The notes under the pieces are model-generated. The model was not told where the DNA came from, ran no database searches, and saw only the letters and a list, made by a program, of their open reading frames with translations. The position numbers and the translations under genes were made by a program. From Verrucomicrobiales bacterium (lineage in GTDB: Bacteria > Verrucomicrobiota > Verrucomicrobiia > Limisphaerales > Palsa-1400), in NCBI GenBank assembly GCA_028293405.1, contig JAQGOW010000639.1, forward strand, positions 1-7,785: a stretch of DNA of 7,785 bases. Direction: 5' to 3'. Below are positions 1 through 5,860 of the stretch, in pieces. Position 1 is the first letter of the stretch, and every line of letters begins with the position of its first letter.

Positions 1-725
1 CTCACGCGCTCACCATTCAAGTAGATGCCGACCTACTGAAAGACGCAAACGGCGTGGCCATGTCCACCAACGGTTTGGTTGTCCTCGTCGCCAGCACCAC
101 CGACTCCACTTTCAACGGACCGACCACCGGCGCATTTACCACCGGCGATGATATCGTCGTAGCCAAATTCAATCTCGCGTCATCTGGCGCTCCCGGCGTC
201 CTCATCGACGTCGCGGCAAGCCTGAGCTTCACCGGCAACTGGAATCCCGGCGATCCCCTCTCCATTTATTGGTACCCAACGTTGACGACCAATTCCGCCG
301 GCCCCAACGCAGGCACGCCTTACGGCATGTACACCACGACAAGTCCTTTGGACGGCAGCGATGCTTGGGTGACTCCGCAATCGTCCGCCAACATTGACCT
401 GCGCTTTATCACGAGCGATTCCGATACCAACAACGGCCATCTCACAGGTTCGATTCCTGCATCAGCAGCATTGGCAAATCTCACCGTCGGCGGCATCGCC
501 CAACCGAATCTCGGCATTTCATTACCTGGCGCGGGTAGCGTGAACATTCATCTGACCGGTGTAGCCAATGCCAACTACGCGTTGGAATACGTGAGCGCAT
601 TGCTCAACGCTAACACCCCTTGGGCGCCGCTCTCGAATGCTCAAGCCGATGCAAACGGAGTGATCAATTTCTCGGACAGCCCTGGAACCGGCCCGCGCTT
701 CTACCGTTCCAAAGTTCTCCCGTAA
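1..725 (+). CDS. C-terminal part of a large secreted protein with RFYR-type tail (5' partial)
   Basis: The frame beginning at base 3 is open from the window edge to the TAA at 723-725, so this is the last 240 residues of a longer gene; the GTG at 54 and ATG at 60 are internal codons with no clear ribosome site. The protein is rich in Ala, Thr, Ser, Asn, Gly and Pro, has no cysteine and no membrane segment, and looks like beta-rich extracellular modules. A first module (about residues 1-165) contains VLVASTTD, GDDIV, SIYWYPTL and DGSDAWVTP. A second (about 166-240) contains NIHLTGVANANYALEY and ends GPRFYRSKVLP. Tails of the form 'Y-x-L-E-Y ... RFYR' are, from memory, common on secreted Verrucomicrobia proteins and may act in sorting or surface anchoring; that role is inference. 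The function of the whole protein cannot be told from this fragment. The gene is convergent with glgB. Confidence 0.75.
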   Translation, partial: HALTIQVDADLLKDANGVAMSTNGLVVLVASTTDSTFNGPTTGAFTTGDDIVVAKFNLASSGAPGVLIDVAASLSFTGNWNPGDPLSIYWYPTLTTNSAGPNAGTPYGMYTTTSPLDGSDAWVTPQSSANIDLRFITSDSDTNNGHLTGSIPASAALANLTVGGIAQPNLGISLPGAGSVNIHLTGVANANYALEYVSALLNANTPWAPLSNAQADANGVINFSDSPGTGPRFYRSKVLP

Positions 726-729
726 GCAG

Positions 730-754
730 TTCTCCGTTGGAGAAGGGATTTTTT
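730..754 (+). terminator. Probable Rho-independent terminator of the secreted-protein gene
   Basis: Five bases after the TAA stop there is a perfect 6-bp inverted repeat, TTCTCC (730-735) and GGAGAA (739-744), with a GTT loop, then GGGA and a run of six T (749-754). The stem is short and four bases separate it from the T run, so it is only moderately convincing. On the opposite strand the hairpin is not followed by T residues, so it should not end glgB transcription. Confidence 0.5.
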
Positions 755-781
755 CCGAGCTATCGGTGTAATCCGTCGGTT

Positions 782-2980
782 CTATTTTTCCGGCCTGAAC
801 GCAACCACACTCAGCGGTGGCAACGTCAGATTCAACGAATACGGCTGACCATGCGTCTTGATTTCATCAGCCTGTAACCCGCCGTAATTCCCTTGATTAC
901 TCCCGGCGTAATTTCCCGAATCCGTATTAACAACCTCTTTCCAAAACCCACCCTGCGGCACGCCGATGCGATAGTTGTGACGCAGCACCGGTGTTAAATT
1001 CATGATCACCGCCACACGCCGCGAACCATCCTGTGTCTGTCGCATAAATGACAGCACGCTATTTTCCGCATCGCTACAGTCAATCCACCAGAACCCGGAC
1101 AGGTCATAGTCCGCCTCAAAAACTGCAGGCTCACTTTTATAAAAGTGATTCAGGTCGCGCATGAAGTTTTGCAGCCCACGATGGAACGGACCAGCATCGA
1201 GCAACCACCAATCGAGCGACGCGTTCGCGTTCCATTCCGCCTTCTGCCCGAATTCACTGCCCATCATTAGCAACTGCTTGCCGGGGAAAAGCCACTGATA
1301 CGCCAGCAGCGCGCGCAGGTTCGCGAACTTCTGCCAATCATCACCCGGCATCTTGCCGATGAGCGAACCCTTGCCATGCACGATTTCGTCATGCGACAAC
1401 GGCAGGATAAAATTTTCATTGTGATGATAGAGCATCGCGAACGTCAGGTCGTTCTGGTGATACTTGCGATGAATCGGATCACGGCTGAAATAATCCAACG
1501 TGTCGTGCATCCAACCCATGTTCCATTTGAACGTGAAACCTAAACCGCCTAGGTACGGCGGACGCGTCACTTGCGGCCAGGCCGTTGATTCTTCAGCGAT
1601 GGTAATCACCCCGGGCGCTTCGGTGTGCACCACGTGATTGAAGTGACGCAAAAATTCAACCGCTTCCAAATTCTCACGCCCGCCGAATTGATTGGGAACC
1701 CACTCGCCCTGTTTGCGCGAGTAATCGAGGTAAAGCATCGACGCAACCGCATCAACCCGCAGTCCATCCATATGAAAACGGTCGCACCAAAACAGCGCGT
1801 TGGCCGCCAGAAAATTTCTAACTTCATGCCGGCCATAGTTGAAGATCAATGTGCCCCAATCCTGATGCGCGCCCTTGCGCGGATCCTCGTGCTCGTAAAG
1901 CGCCGTGCCATCGAATTTCGCCAAGGCCCATTCATCGCGCGGAAAATGCGCTGGCACCCAATCCATCAACACACCAATCCCCGCTTCGTGCAAACGGTTG
2001 ATGAGATACTGAAAATCATCCGGCGTTCCAAAACGGCTCGTCGGCGCGTAAAATCCGGTCACCTGATATCCCCACGACGGGAAATACGCATGCTCAGCCG
2101 TTGGCATAAATTGGACATGCGTAAACCCCATGTCCTTGAGGTATTTCGCCAACGGATCGGCCATCTCGCGATAGCTCAGAGACTCGACCTCATTCTTCTT
2201 CCGCCACGACCCGACGTGCACTTCGTAAATGCTCATCGGACTGCGAAACGGATTGTGTTCGCGTCGCTTCTTCAGCCACGCCTCGTCGTTCCACTTGAAC
2301 TTCGAGTTGTCCCAAACGATCGCCGCATTTTTCGGCGGCGTTTCAAAAAAAGTCCCATACGGGTCCGTGTTCAACTTCACCCGTCCGTTGATATCTTTGA
2401 TCTCGTATTTGTAATGCGCGCCTTCGCCAACGTTGGGAATGAAGATTTCCCAAATGCCCGAGGTCCCGATCGACCGCATCAAATGACAGCGCCCATCCCA
2501 TTTATTGAAATCCCCGACAACACTGATGCGTTGCGCGTTGGGCGCCCAAACCGCGAAGCTCGTTCCAACAACTCCGTCAATCGTGCGGATGTGCGAACCG
2601 AGCTTGTCATAAATACGGCGCTCATTCCCCTGCCCGAATAAAAAAACGTCCTGCTCGCCGAGCGTCGGCAAAAACGAATACGGATCGCGCGTCTGGATTT
2701 TGCGACCGTCATGCTCCGTGATGACGAGGTCGTAGGCGTAGACTTTATTGACCTTGTCGACGGTGCCTTCGAAGACGCCGTGGTCGTGAATGCGTTTGAG
2801 CTTAACCGTTGGCTTATTCTTTTCGTGCGTGGGGATGATTTCCACCTGAGCCGCTTGCGGCCAAAAGGCGCGCACCACCAGGCCTGAACCGTTGCCCAAC
2901 GGGTGCATTCCTAGAAATTGGTGTGGCGACCGGTGCTGAACTCGAATCAGGCTTTCCAATTCTTCCTGTGCCAAAATCAT
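782..2980 (-). CDS. glgB: 1,4-alpha-glucan (glycogen) branching enzyme
   Basis: Cytoplasmic enzyme that cuts an alpha-1,4-glucan chain and rejoins it through an alpha-1,6 bond, making the branches of glycogen. The protein is 732 residues from the ATG at 2980, close to the 728 of E. coli GlgB, and aligns end to end by eye. Order: N-terminal beta-sandwich domain (about 15-105), CBM48-type domain (about 130-220, with FAVWAPNA and VGDFNKWDGR), GH13 barrel (about 250-600), C-terminal beta domain to the end (LTLPPLSVVAFRPEK). Catalytic residues by correspondence with E. coli D405/E458/D526 are the Asp in LRVDAVASM (410), the first Glu in IAEEST (463) and the Asp in LSHDEIVHGK (531). A TTG at 2989 would add three residues; neither start has a convincing ribosome site, and the ATG is preferred as the commoner codon. 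No other glycogen gene is in the window; the 366-nt gap upstream suggests its own promoter. Confidence 0.97.
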   Translation of the reverse strand: MILAQEELESLIRVQHRSPHQFLGMHPLGNGSGLVVRAFWPQAAQVEIIPTHEKNKPTVKLKRIHDHGVFEGTVDKVNKVYAYDLVITEHDGRKIQTRDPYSFLPTLGEQDVFLFGQGNERRIYDKLGSHIRTIDGVVGTSFAVWAPNAQRISVVGDFNKWDGRCHLMRSIGTSGIWEIFIPNVGEGAHYKYEIKDINGRVKLNTDPYGTFFETPPKNAAIVWDNSKFKWNDEAWLKKRREHNPFRSPMSIYEVHVGSWRKKNEVESLSYREMADPLAKYLKDMGFTHVQFMPTAEHAYFPSWGYQVTGFYAPTSRFGTPDDFQYLINRLHEAGIGVLMDWVPAHFPRDEWALAKFDGTALYEHEDPRKGAHQDWGTLIFNYGRHEVRNFLAANALFWCDRFHMDGLRVDAVASMLYLDYSRKQGEWVPNQFGGRENLEAVEFLRHFNHVVHTEAPGVITIAEESTAWPQVTRPPYLGGLGFTFKWNMGWMHDTLDYFSRDPIHRKYHQNDLTFAMLYHHNENFILPLSHDEIVHGKGSLIGKMPGDDWQKFANLRALLAYQWLFPGKQLLMMGSEFGQKAEWNANASLDWWLLDAGPFHRGLQNFMRDLNHFYKSEPAVFEADYDLSGFWWIDCSDAENSVLSFMRQTQDGSRRVAVIMNLTPVLRHNYRIGVPQGGFWKEVVNTDSGNYAGSNQGNYGGLQADEIKTHGQPYSLNLTLPPLSVVAFRPEK

Positions 2981-3346
2981 CAGCGGCAACGTAACACGAA
3001 ATTTTAGAAACCAACAAATTTTTTAAACGCCAGTTCTCCCAGTGAAACCCGTAAGGCCCTCTGAGGGCGCTGGCTGTCGGTATAACTCTGACGCTCCGCG
3101 TGCGAAGTGGGCCCGATGCAACTTTCAGGACGACATACTTTTAGGAATCTGTAAGATAAACAGTATGGACGCTGATGATCAGATAAATAGTTTGGCTTCG
3201 CTGAAGCGAACCATCATGGATTCGGAGGCATCATTGCGCCAGGCGAAGCAAACGATTGAAGTCGTCGACGCTCGCTTACGACACCATTGTCACCAATACA
3301 CTGACCGCGACCACGCCGTTACGCAGCAAACAACAACCGGTCACTG
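2981..3346. other. Intergenic region between the receptor/kinase operon and glgB
   Basis: This stretch would hold the glgB promoter and leader and the end of the operon transcript, both reading on the minus strand. The part next to glgB is AT-rich; a TAAAAT hexamer on the minus strand (3001-3006) could be a -10 box, but no matching -35 at 16-18 nt is seen, so I do not call a promoter. At 3029-3074 there is a nested inverted repeat (listed separately), and at 3193-3213 an imperfect stem-loop. No T-tailed terminator is visible just after the response regulator stop. A weak plus-strand ORF covers the right part. I recognise no riboswitch or known RNA. Confidence 0.6.
3029..3074. repeat. Nested inverted repeat upstream of glgB
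   Basis: Outer arms GCCAG (3029-3033) and CTGGC (3070-3074) enclose an inner hairpin GCCCT (3056-3060), CTG loop, AGGGC (3064-3068); the inner hairpin abuts the outer 3' arm with one base between. CCAG at 3039-3042 could compete for the same CTGG. On the minus strand the structure would lie about 50-95 nt before the glgB start, so it may be part of its leader, but each stem is only 5 bp and it could be chance. Confidence 0.3.
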
Positions 3347-3377
3347 TTATTTGAACGCGGCCGACGGCGGAGGCTGA
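3165..3377 (+). CDS. Doubtful small ORF, 70 residues, hypothetical
   Basis: ATG at 3165 opens a 70-residue frame ending TGA at 3375-3377. Residues 1-40 (beginning MDADDQINSLASLKRT) are charged and helix-like, as in a real small protein or the start of a coiled coil; the remainder (HHCHQY, QQTTTGHCY) looks like random translation. An AGGA at 3143-3146 lies too far upstream (about 18 nt) to be a good ribosome site. The end overlaps the 3' end of the convergent response regulator gene by 31 bp. The frame is also open upstream to a GTG at 3042, but that extension has no protein-like character. It may be a remnant of a lost gene, or not a gene. I recognise no family. Confidence 0.22.
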   Translation: MDADDQINSLASLKRTIMDSEASLRQAKQTIEVVDARLRHHCHQYTDRDHAVTQQTTTGHCYLNAADGGG

Positions 3378-3799
3378 TTGATAGCCAGCCAGTAATAGCC
3401 GAGCTGTCCCATGATATTTTGGAAGTCCGAAAAATTGATCGGCTTCTGGATATAGCTGTTCACCCCAAACTTATAACTTTCCACCATGTCGCGCTGTTGA
3501 TTGGACGATGTCATCACCACGACCGGCACGGCCCGGGTGCGAGGATCTTCCTTCAACTGCCGCAACACTTCCAGTCCGTCGACTTTCGGCAACTTCAAGT
3601 CCAGCAAAACCACCTTGGGCGGAGTGTCAAAACTACGTCCGGTATGCGCAGCACGACAAAAGAGAAAATCCAAAGCTTCTTCGCCATCGCGCGCGACATG
3701 CACCTTGTTGGCCAACTTGTGCTTCTGCAATGCCAGCAGCGTCAACTCGAGGTCAGTCGGGTTATCTTCGACGAGCAAAATTTCAATAGGAGTATTCAT
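3347..3799 (-). CDS. Single-domain response regulator, Rcp1/CheY-like receiver
   Basis: A 150-residue cytoplasmic receiver domain with no output domain attached. The expected switch residues are all present: acidic pair E11-D12 (LLVEDNPTDLEL), phospho-acceptor D67 (VVLLDLKLP), T97 (VVMTSS), Y116 and K119 (SYIQKP). The 'LLVEDNPTD' start, the long alpha1-beta2 region and the insert around residues 50-60 resemble the Rcp1 class, whose known members serve phytochrome-like kinases. The C-terminus (QPPPSAAFK) is only a short tail. The ATG lies 11 nt after the stop of the histidine kinase gene, with no clear ribosome site of its own, so it is probably translated by coupling and is very likely the kinase's partner. 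With no DNA-binding, GGDEF or EAL domain it must act by protein contact or as a phosphorelay intermediate; its target is not in the window. Confidence 0.93.
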   Translation of the reverse strand: MNTPIEILLVEDNPTDLELTLLALQKHKLANKVHVARDGEEALDFLFCRAAHTGRSFDTPPKVVLLDLKLPKVDGLEVLRQLKEDPRTRAVPVVVMTSSNQQRDMVESYKFGVNSYIQKPINFSDFQNIMGQLGYYWLAINQPPPSAAFK

Positions 3800-3810
3800 T
3801 TGGTTGTGCG

Positions 3811-5274
3811 CTATTCAGGGACGAGGCCGTGGAAAGTAAACCAAAACGTCGCACTCTTGTCGAGTTCCGACGCCGCCCAAATCCTGCCGCCGTGCAAATC
3901 CAGTATGCGTTTGACGATCGCGAGCCCGACGCCGGTGCCTTCAAAATCTTCGGCACGGTGCAAGCGCTGAAATACGCCAAACAATTTAGCGGAGTAATTG
4001 CTGTCAAAACCCACGCCGTTGTCGCGAACGAAAATTGCCGGCTCTCCTTCCACCGTTTCCATATCAATACAAATGACCGCCTCTGGACGAGGGCGCGTGT
4101 ACTTAACAGAGTTGGCAATCAAGTTGGCGAACACCTGCTTCATCAAGCCAGGGTCGCAAACAGCCGTTGGCAAACGACCGATGATCCACTCGATTTTCCG
4201 GGCCCCTATTTCTGATTGCAGCTCGCTGATCACCTCATCTACGAGACGATTCAGCGACACCGGTTGTTGCACGAGGTCCGCCCGCCCAACCCGCGATAAA
4301 TTGAGCAGGTCATCGATCAAACGGCCCATGTTCTGCACGCCAATGCGTATGCGCTCAACGTATTTACGCATCTCCGGTGAAACGCCGCCGGCTTCCTCTT
4401 CCGCCAATTGGGCGAACGCATCAACATGCCGCAGCGGAGCCCGCAGATCGTGCGAAACCGAATAAGTAAACGCTTCCAGCTCTTTATTCGTCGCGGCCAA
4501 CTCCGCCGTGCGCGACAACACCCGCTGTTCCAATTCGCGGTTCAGTTCCTGAAGATCGCTCTGGCTGGCGCGCAAAGCAGTCTCGCGTTCCTGGATCTGG
4601 TTGAGCATATGGTTGAAGGCCTGCGTCAACGCGCCCAGCTCGTCCGTGCCGATGACCTTCCCACGCACCGAGTAGTCGCGTTGTTCCGAAACAGCGCGTG
4701 CCGTATCAGCCAGTGCGAGAATGGGACCGGAGATCTGTCGTTGCAGCCAATTGCTCAAGAAAACAATGATCATGATCGCCGTCACCATAACGGCTACGAC
4801 AATGACAGCGTAGAGCCGGAACCGATCGTAGAGCGCGGACAGGTCCGACTGCACATAGATCGTGCCCACCCACCGATCGTTCTCGTGTACCGGATAAAAT
4901 ATTTCCGCAACGCCCGAACGAAATCGCGATATCTCCCCGATTTCGACTGCCGGGAAATTTGTTTCGAACATCGACTGTGGATAATGCGCCAGAACCTTGC
5001 GGTCGCGCGTGTAGAGCGCGGCTTTGAGTACGGAAGGCTCAGCTTCCAACTTAGAAAGGATTTCGTTGGCCGTCTTTGGCTCCTCAAACAACAGAGCGGC
5101 GCTGGCGTTCGCGGCCGTTATTTCCGCCAGAATATTGAGGTTTTGAATCAGGTTACGGCGCGCGTTGATCACGCCGTAGGTCATGAATGCCAGCGAGGTC
5201 AGCAGCAACACGCTGCCGCCAGTGAGCATCATGGCCAGCGTCAATTTGCGTTTAATTGGAACGTTCCTCAGCAT
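3811..5274 (-). CDS. CHASE8-HAMP membrane sensor histidine kinase
   Basis: Inner-membrane sensor kinase of 487 residues. Order: short cytoplasmic start with KRK, TM1 (about 11-34), periplasmic domain (about 35-153), TM2 (about 154-175), HAMP (about 175-228), helical linker (about 228-265), HisKA (about 268-333), HATPase (about 375-483). The periplasmic part, with NLNILAEITAANASAALLFE, NEILSKLEAEPSVLKAALY and a 'WVGTIYVQSDL' end, matches the CHASE8 pattern of the diguanylate cyclase YfiN. Phospho-acceptor is H275 in SVSHDLRAPLR; N384/N388 form the N box, DNGVGF (418-423) G1, LFGVFQRLHR the F box and EGTGVGLAI G2, so it should be active. The HisKA is of the phytochrome-kinase type, in keeping with the Rcp1-like partner. 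The ATG follows the yfiR stop after only four bases; AGGAAG overlapping that stop can serve as ribosome site. There is no attached receiver and no GGDEF domain. Confidence 0.95.
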   Translation of the reverse strand: MLRNVPIKRKLTLAMMLTGGSVLLLTSLAFMTYGVINARRNLIQNLNILAEITAANASAALLFEEPKTANEILSKLEAEPSVLKAALYTRDRKVLAHYPQSMFETNFPAVEIGEISRFRSGVAEIFYPVHENDRWVGTIYVQSDLSALYDRFRLYAVIVVAVMVTAIMIIVFLSNWLQRQISGPILALADTARAVSEQRDYSVRGKVIGTDELGALTQAFNHMLNQIQERETALRASQSDLQELNRELEQRVLSRTAELAATNKELEAFTYSVSHDLRAPLRHVDAFAQLAEEEAGGVSPEMRKYVERIRIGVQNMGRLIDDLLNLSRVGRADLVQQPVSLNRLVDEVISELQSEIGARKIEWIIGRLPTAVCDPGLMKQVFANLIANSVKYTRPRPEAVICIDMETVEGEPAIFVRDNGVGFDSNYSAKLFGVFQRLHRAEDFEGTGVGLAIVKRILDLHGGRIWAASELDKSATFWFTFHGLVPE

Positions 5275-5278
5275 CTTC

Positions 5279-5860
5279 CTACTTAGTCGTCGAGACGATT
5301 TGGGCCATCTGCAACAACTTTGCGCTAATGCTCAACCCTGCCTCCTTCGCAGCATTTACATTAATCCGAAACCCGACCCGACTGCCGCTCTTCGTGAACC
5401 GAATCATTCCACCGTTTGTCGCGAAGTCCGATATATCGCTTACGGTCAATATCGGCCTGCCTTTCACTTTCTGCAAAATTTCCGACACCCGCCCAGCCGC
5501 AGACGTGCCTACAAACAGCATATTGCAGCTCGTGATTTCATCCAGTGACTTAAAACGCTTCACCTGGACGGCGTGACCCTTGACAGTTTCACCTCGGATC
5601 GTGTCGTCCAGGAACTGGCCAAACGGATCCGTGCCAATAATGCCAATGACGAATGGTCGATCGCTCTGCTCGAAGGCTTTGGGTGGCCACATGACATAGT
5701 CGGTGAAACGAAACAAGAAAACGGCCTTGAGTTTGTACTCGGGCACCGCCGGTTGCGCGGAAACAGGCGCGACGTGAGCGCCAACGATCAAAACGGCAAC
5801 GAGCAACCGCAACCATGTGGTCGCGCCGCTTTTTGCCAGAATGTTGATCGCTCTAATCAT
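5279..5860 (-). CDS. YfiR/HmsC-family periplasmic protein (DUF4154)
   Basis: A 193-residue exported protein. An N-terminal signal peptide (hydrophobic core about 17-30, likely cleavage after VSA at 35) leads into the family signature YKLKAVFLFRFTDYVMWP (42-59). Further family-like segments are IGIIGTDPFG, CNMLFVGTSA, ILTVSDISDFATNGGMI and a final amphipathic helix SISAKLLQMAQ. In Pseudomonas, YfiR binds the periplasmic CHASE8 domain of YfiN and holds it inactive; the next gene here encodes a CHASE8 kinase, so the kinase is the likely partner (inference). The mature protein has a single cysteine, C112, so it cannot form the two disulfides described for Pseudomonas YfiR. The ATG overlaps the receptor stop as TAATG, with AGG five bases before the ATG as a weak ribosome site. 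I give no gene symbol because the partner differs from YfiN. Confidence 0.92.
   Translation of the reverse strand: MIRAINILAKSGATTWLRLLVAVLIVGAHVAPVSAQPAVPEYKLKAVFLFRFTDYVMWPPKAFEQSDRPFVIGIIGTDPFGQFLDDTIRGETVKGHAVQVKRFKSLDEITSCNMLFVGTSAAGRVSEILQKVKGRPILTVSDISDFATNGGMIRFTKSGSRVGFRINVNAAKEAGLSISAKLLQMAQIVSTTK

Noticed and set aside
1625..2641. A 338-residue open frame on the plus strand opposite glgB
   Set aside because: It lies wholly antisense to a clear GlgB with intact catalytic motifs; its translation is Arg/His/Ile-rich without domain-like features, as expected of a shadow frame.
2990..3020. Sigma-70 promoter for glgB using TAAAAT at 3001-3006 (minus strand)
   Set aside because: No acceptable -35 hexamer at 16-18 nt spacing; in an AT-rich patch a lone -10-like hexamer is expected by chance.
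3193..3213. Stem-loop TGG-C-TTCGC / GCGAA-CCA with a TGAA loop as a terminator for the response regulator operon
   Set aside because: No T run follows on the minus strand, it is about 135 nt beyond the stop codon, and the stem has a bulge.
3347..3799. The response regulator as a direct transcriptional regulator of glgB
   Set aside because: It has no DNA-binding domain, and gene order alone across a 366-nt gap does not support a regulatory link.
4408..5286. A 292-residue open frame on the plus strand opposite the histidine kinase
   Set aside because: It is fully antisense to the kinase, rich in Arg, Gln and His, and has no recognisable motif or ribosome site.
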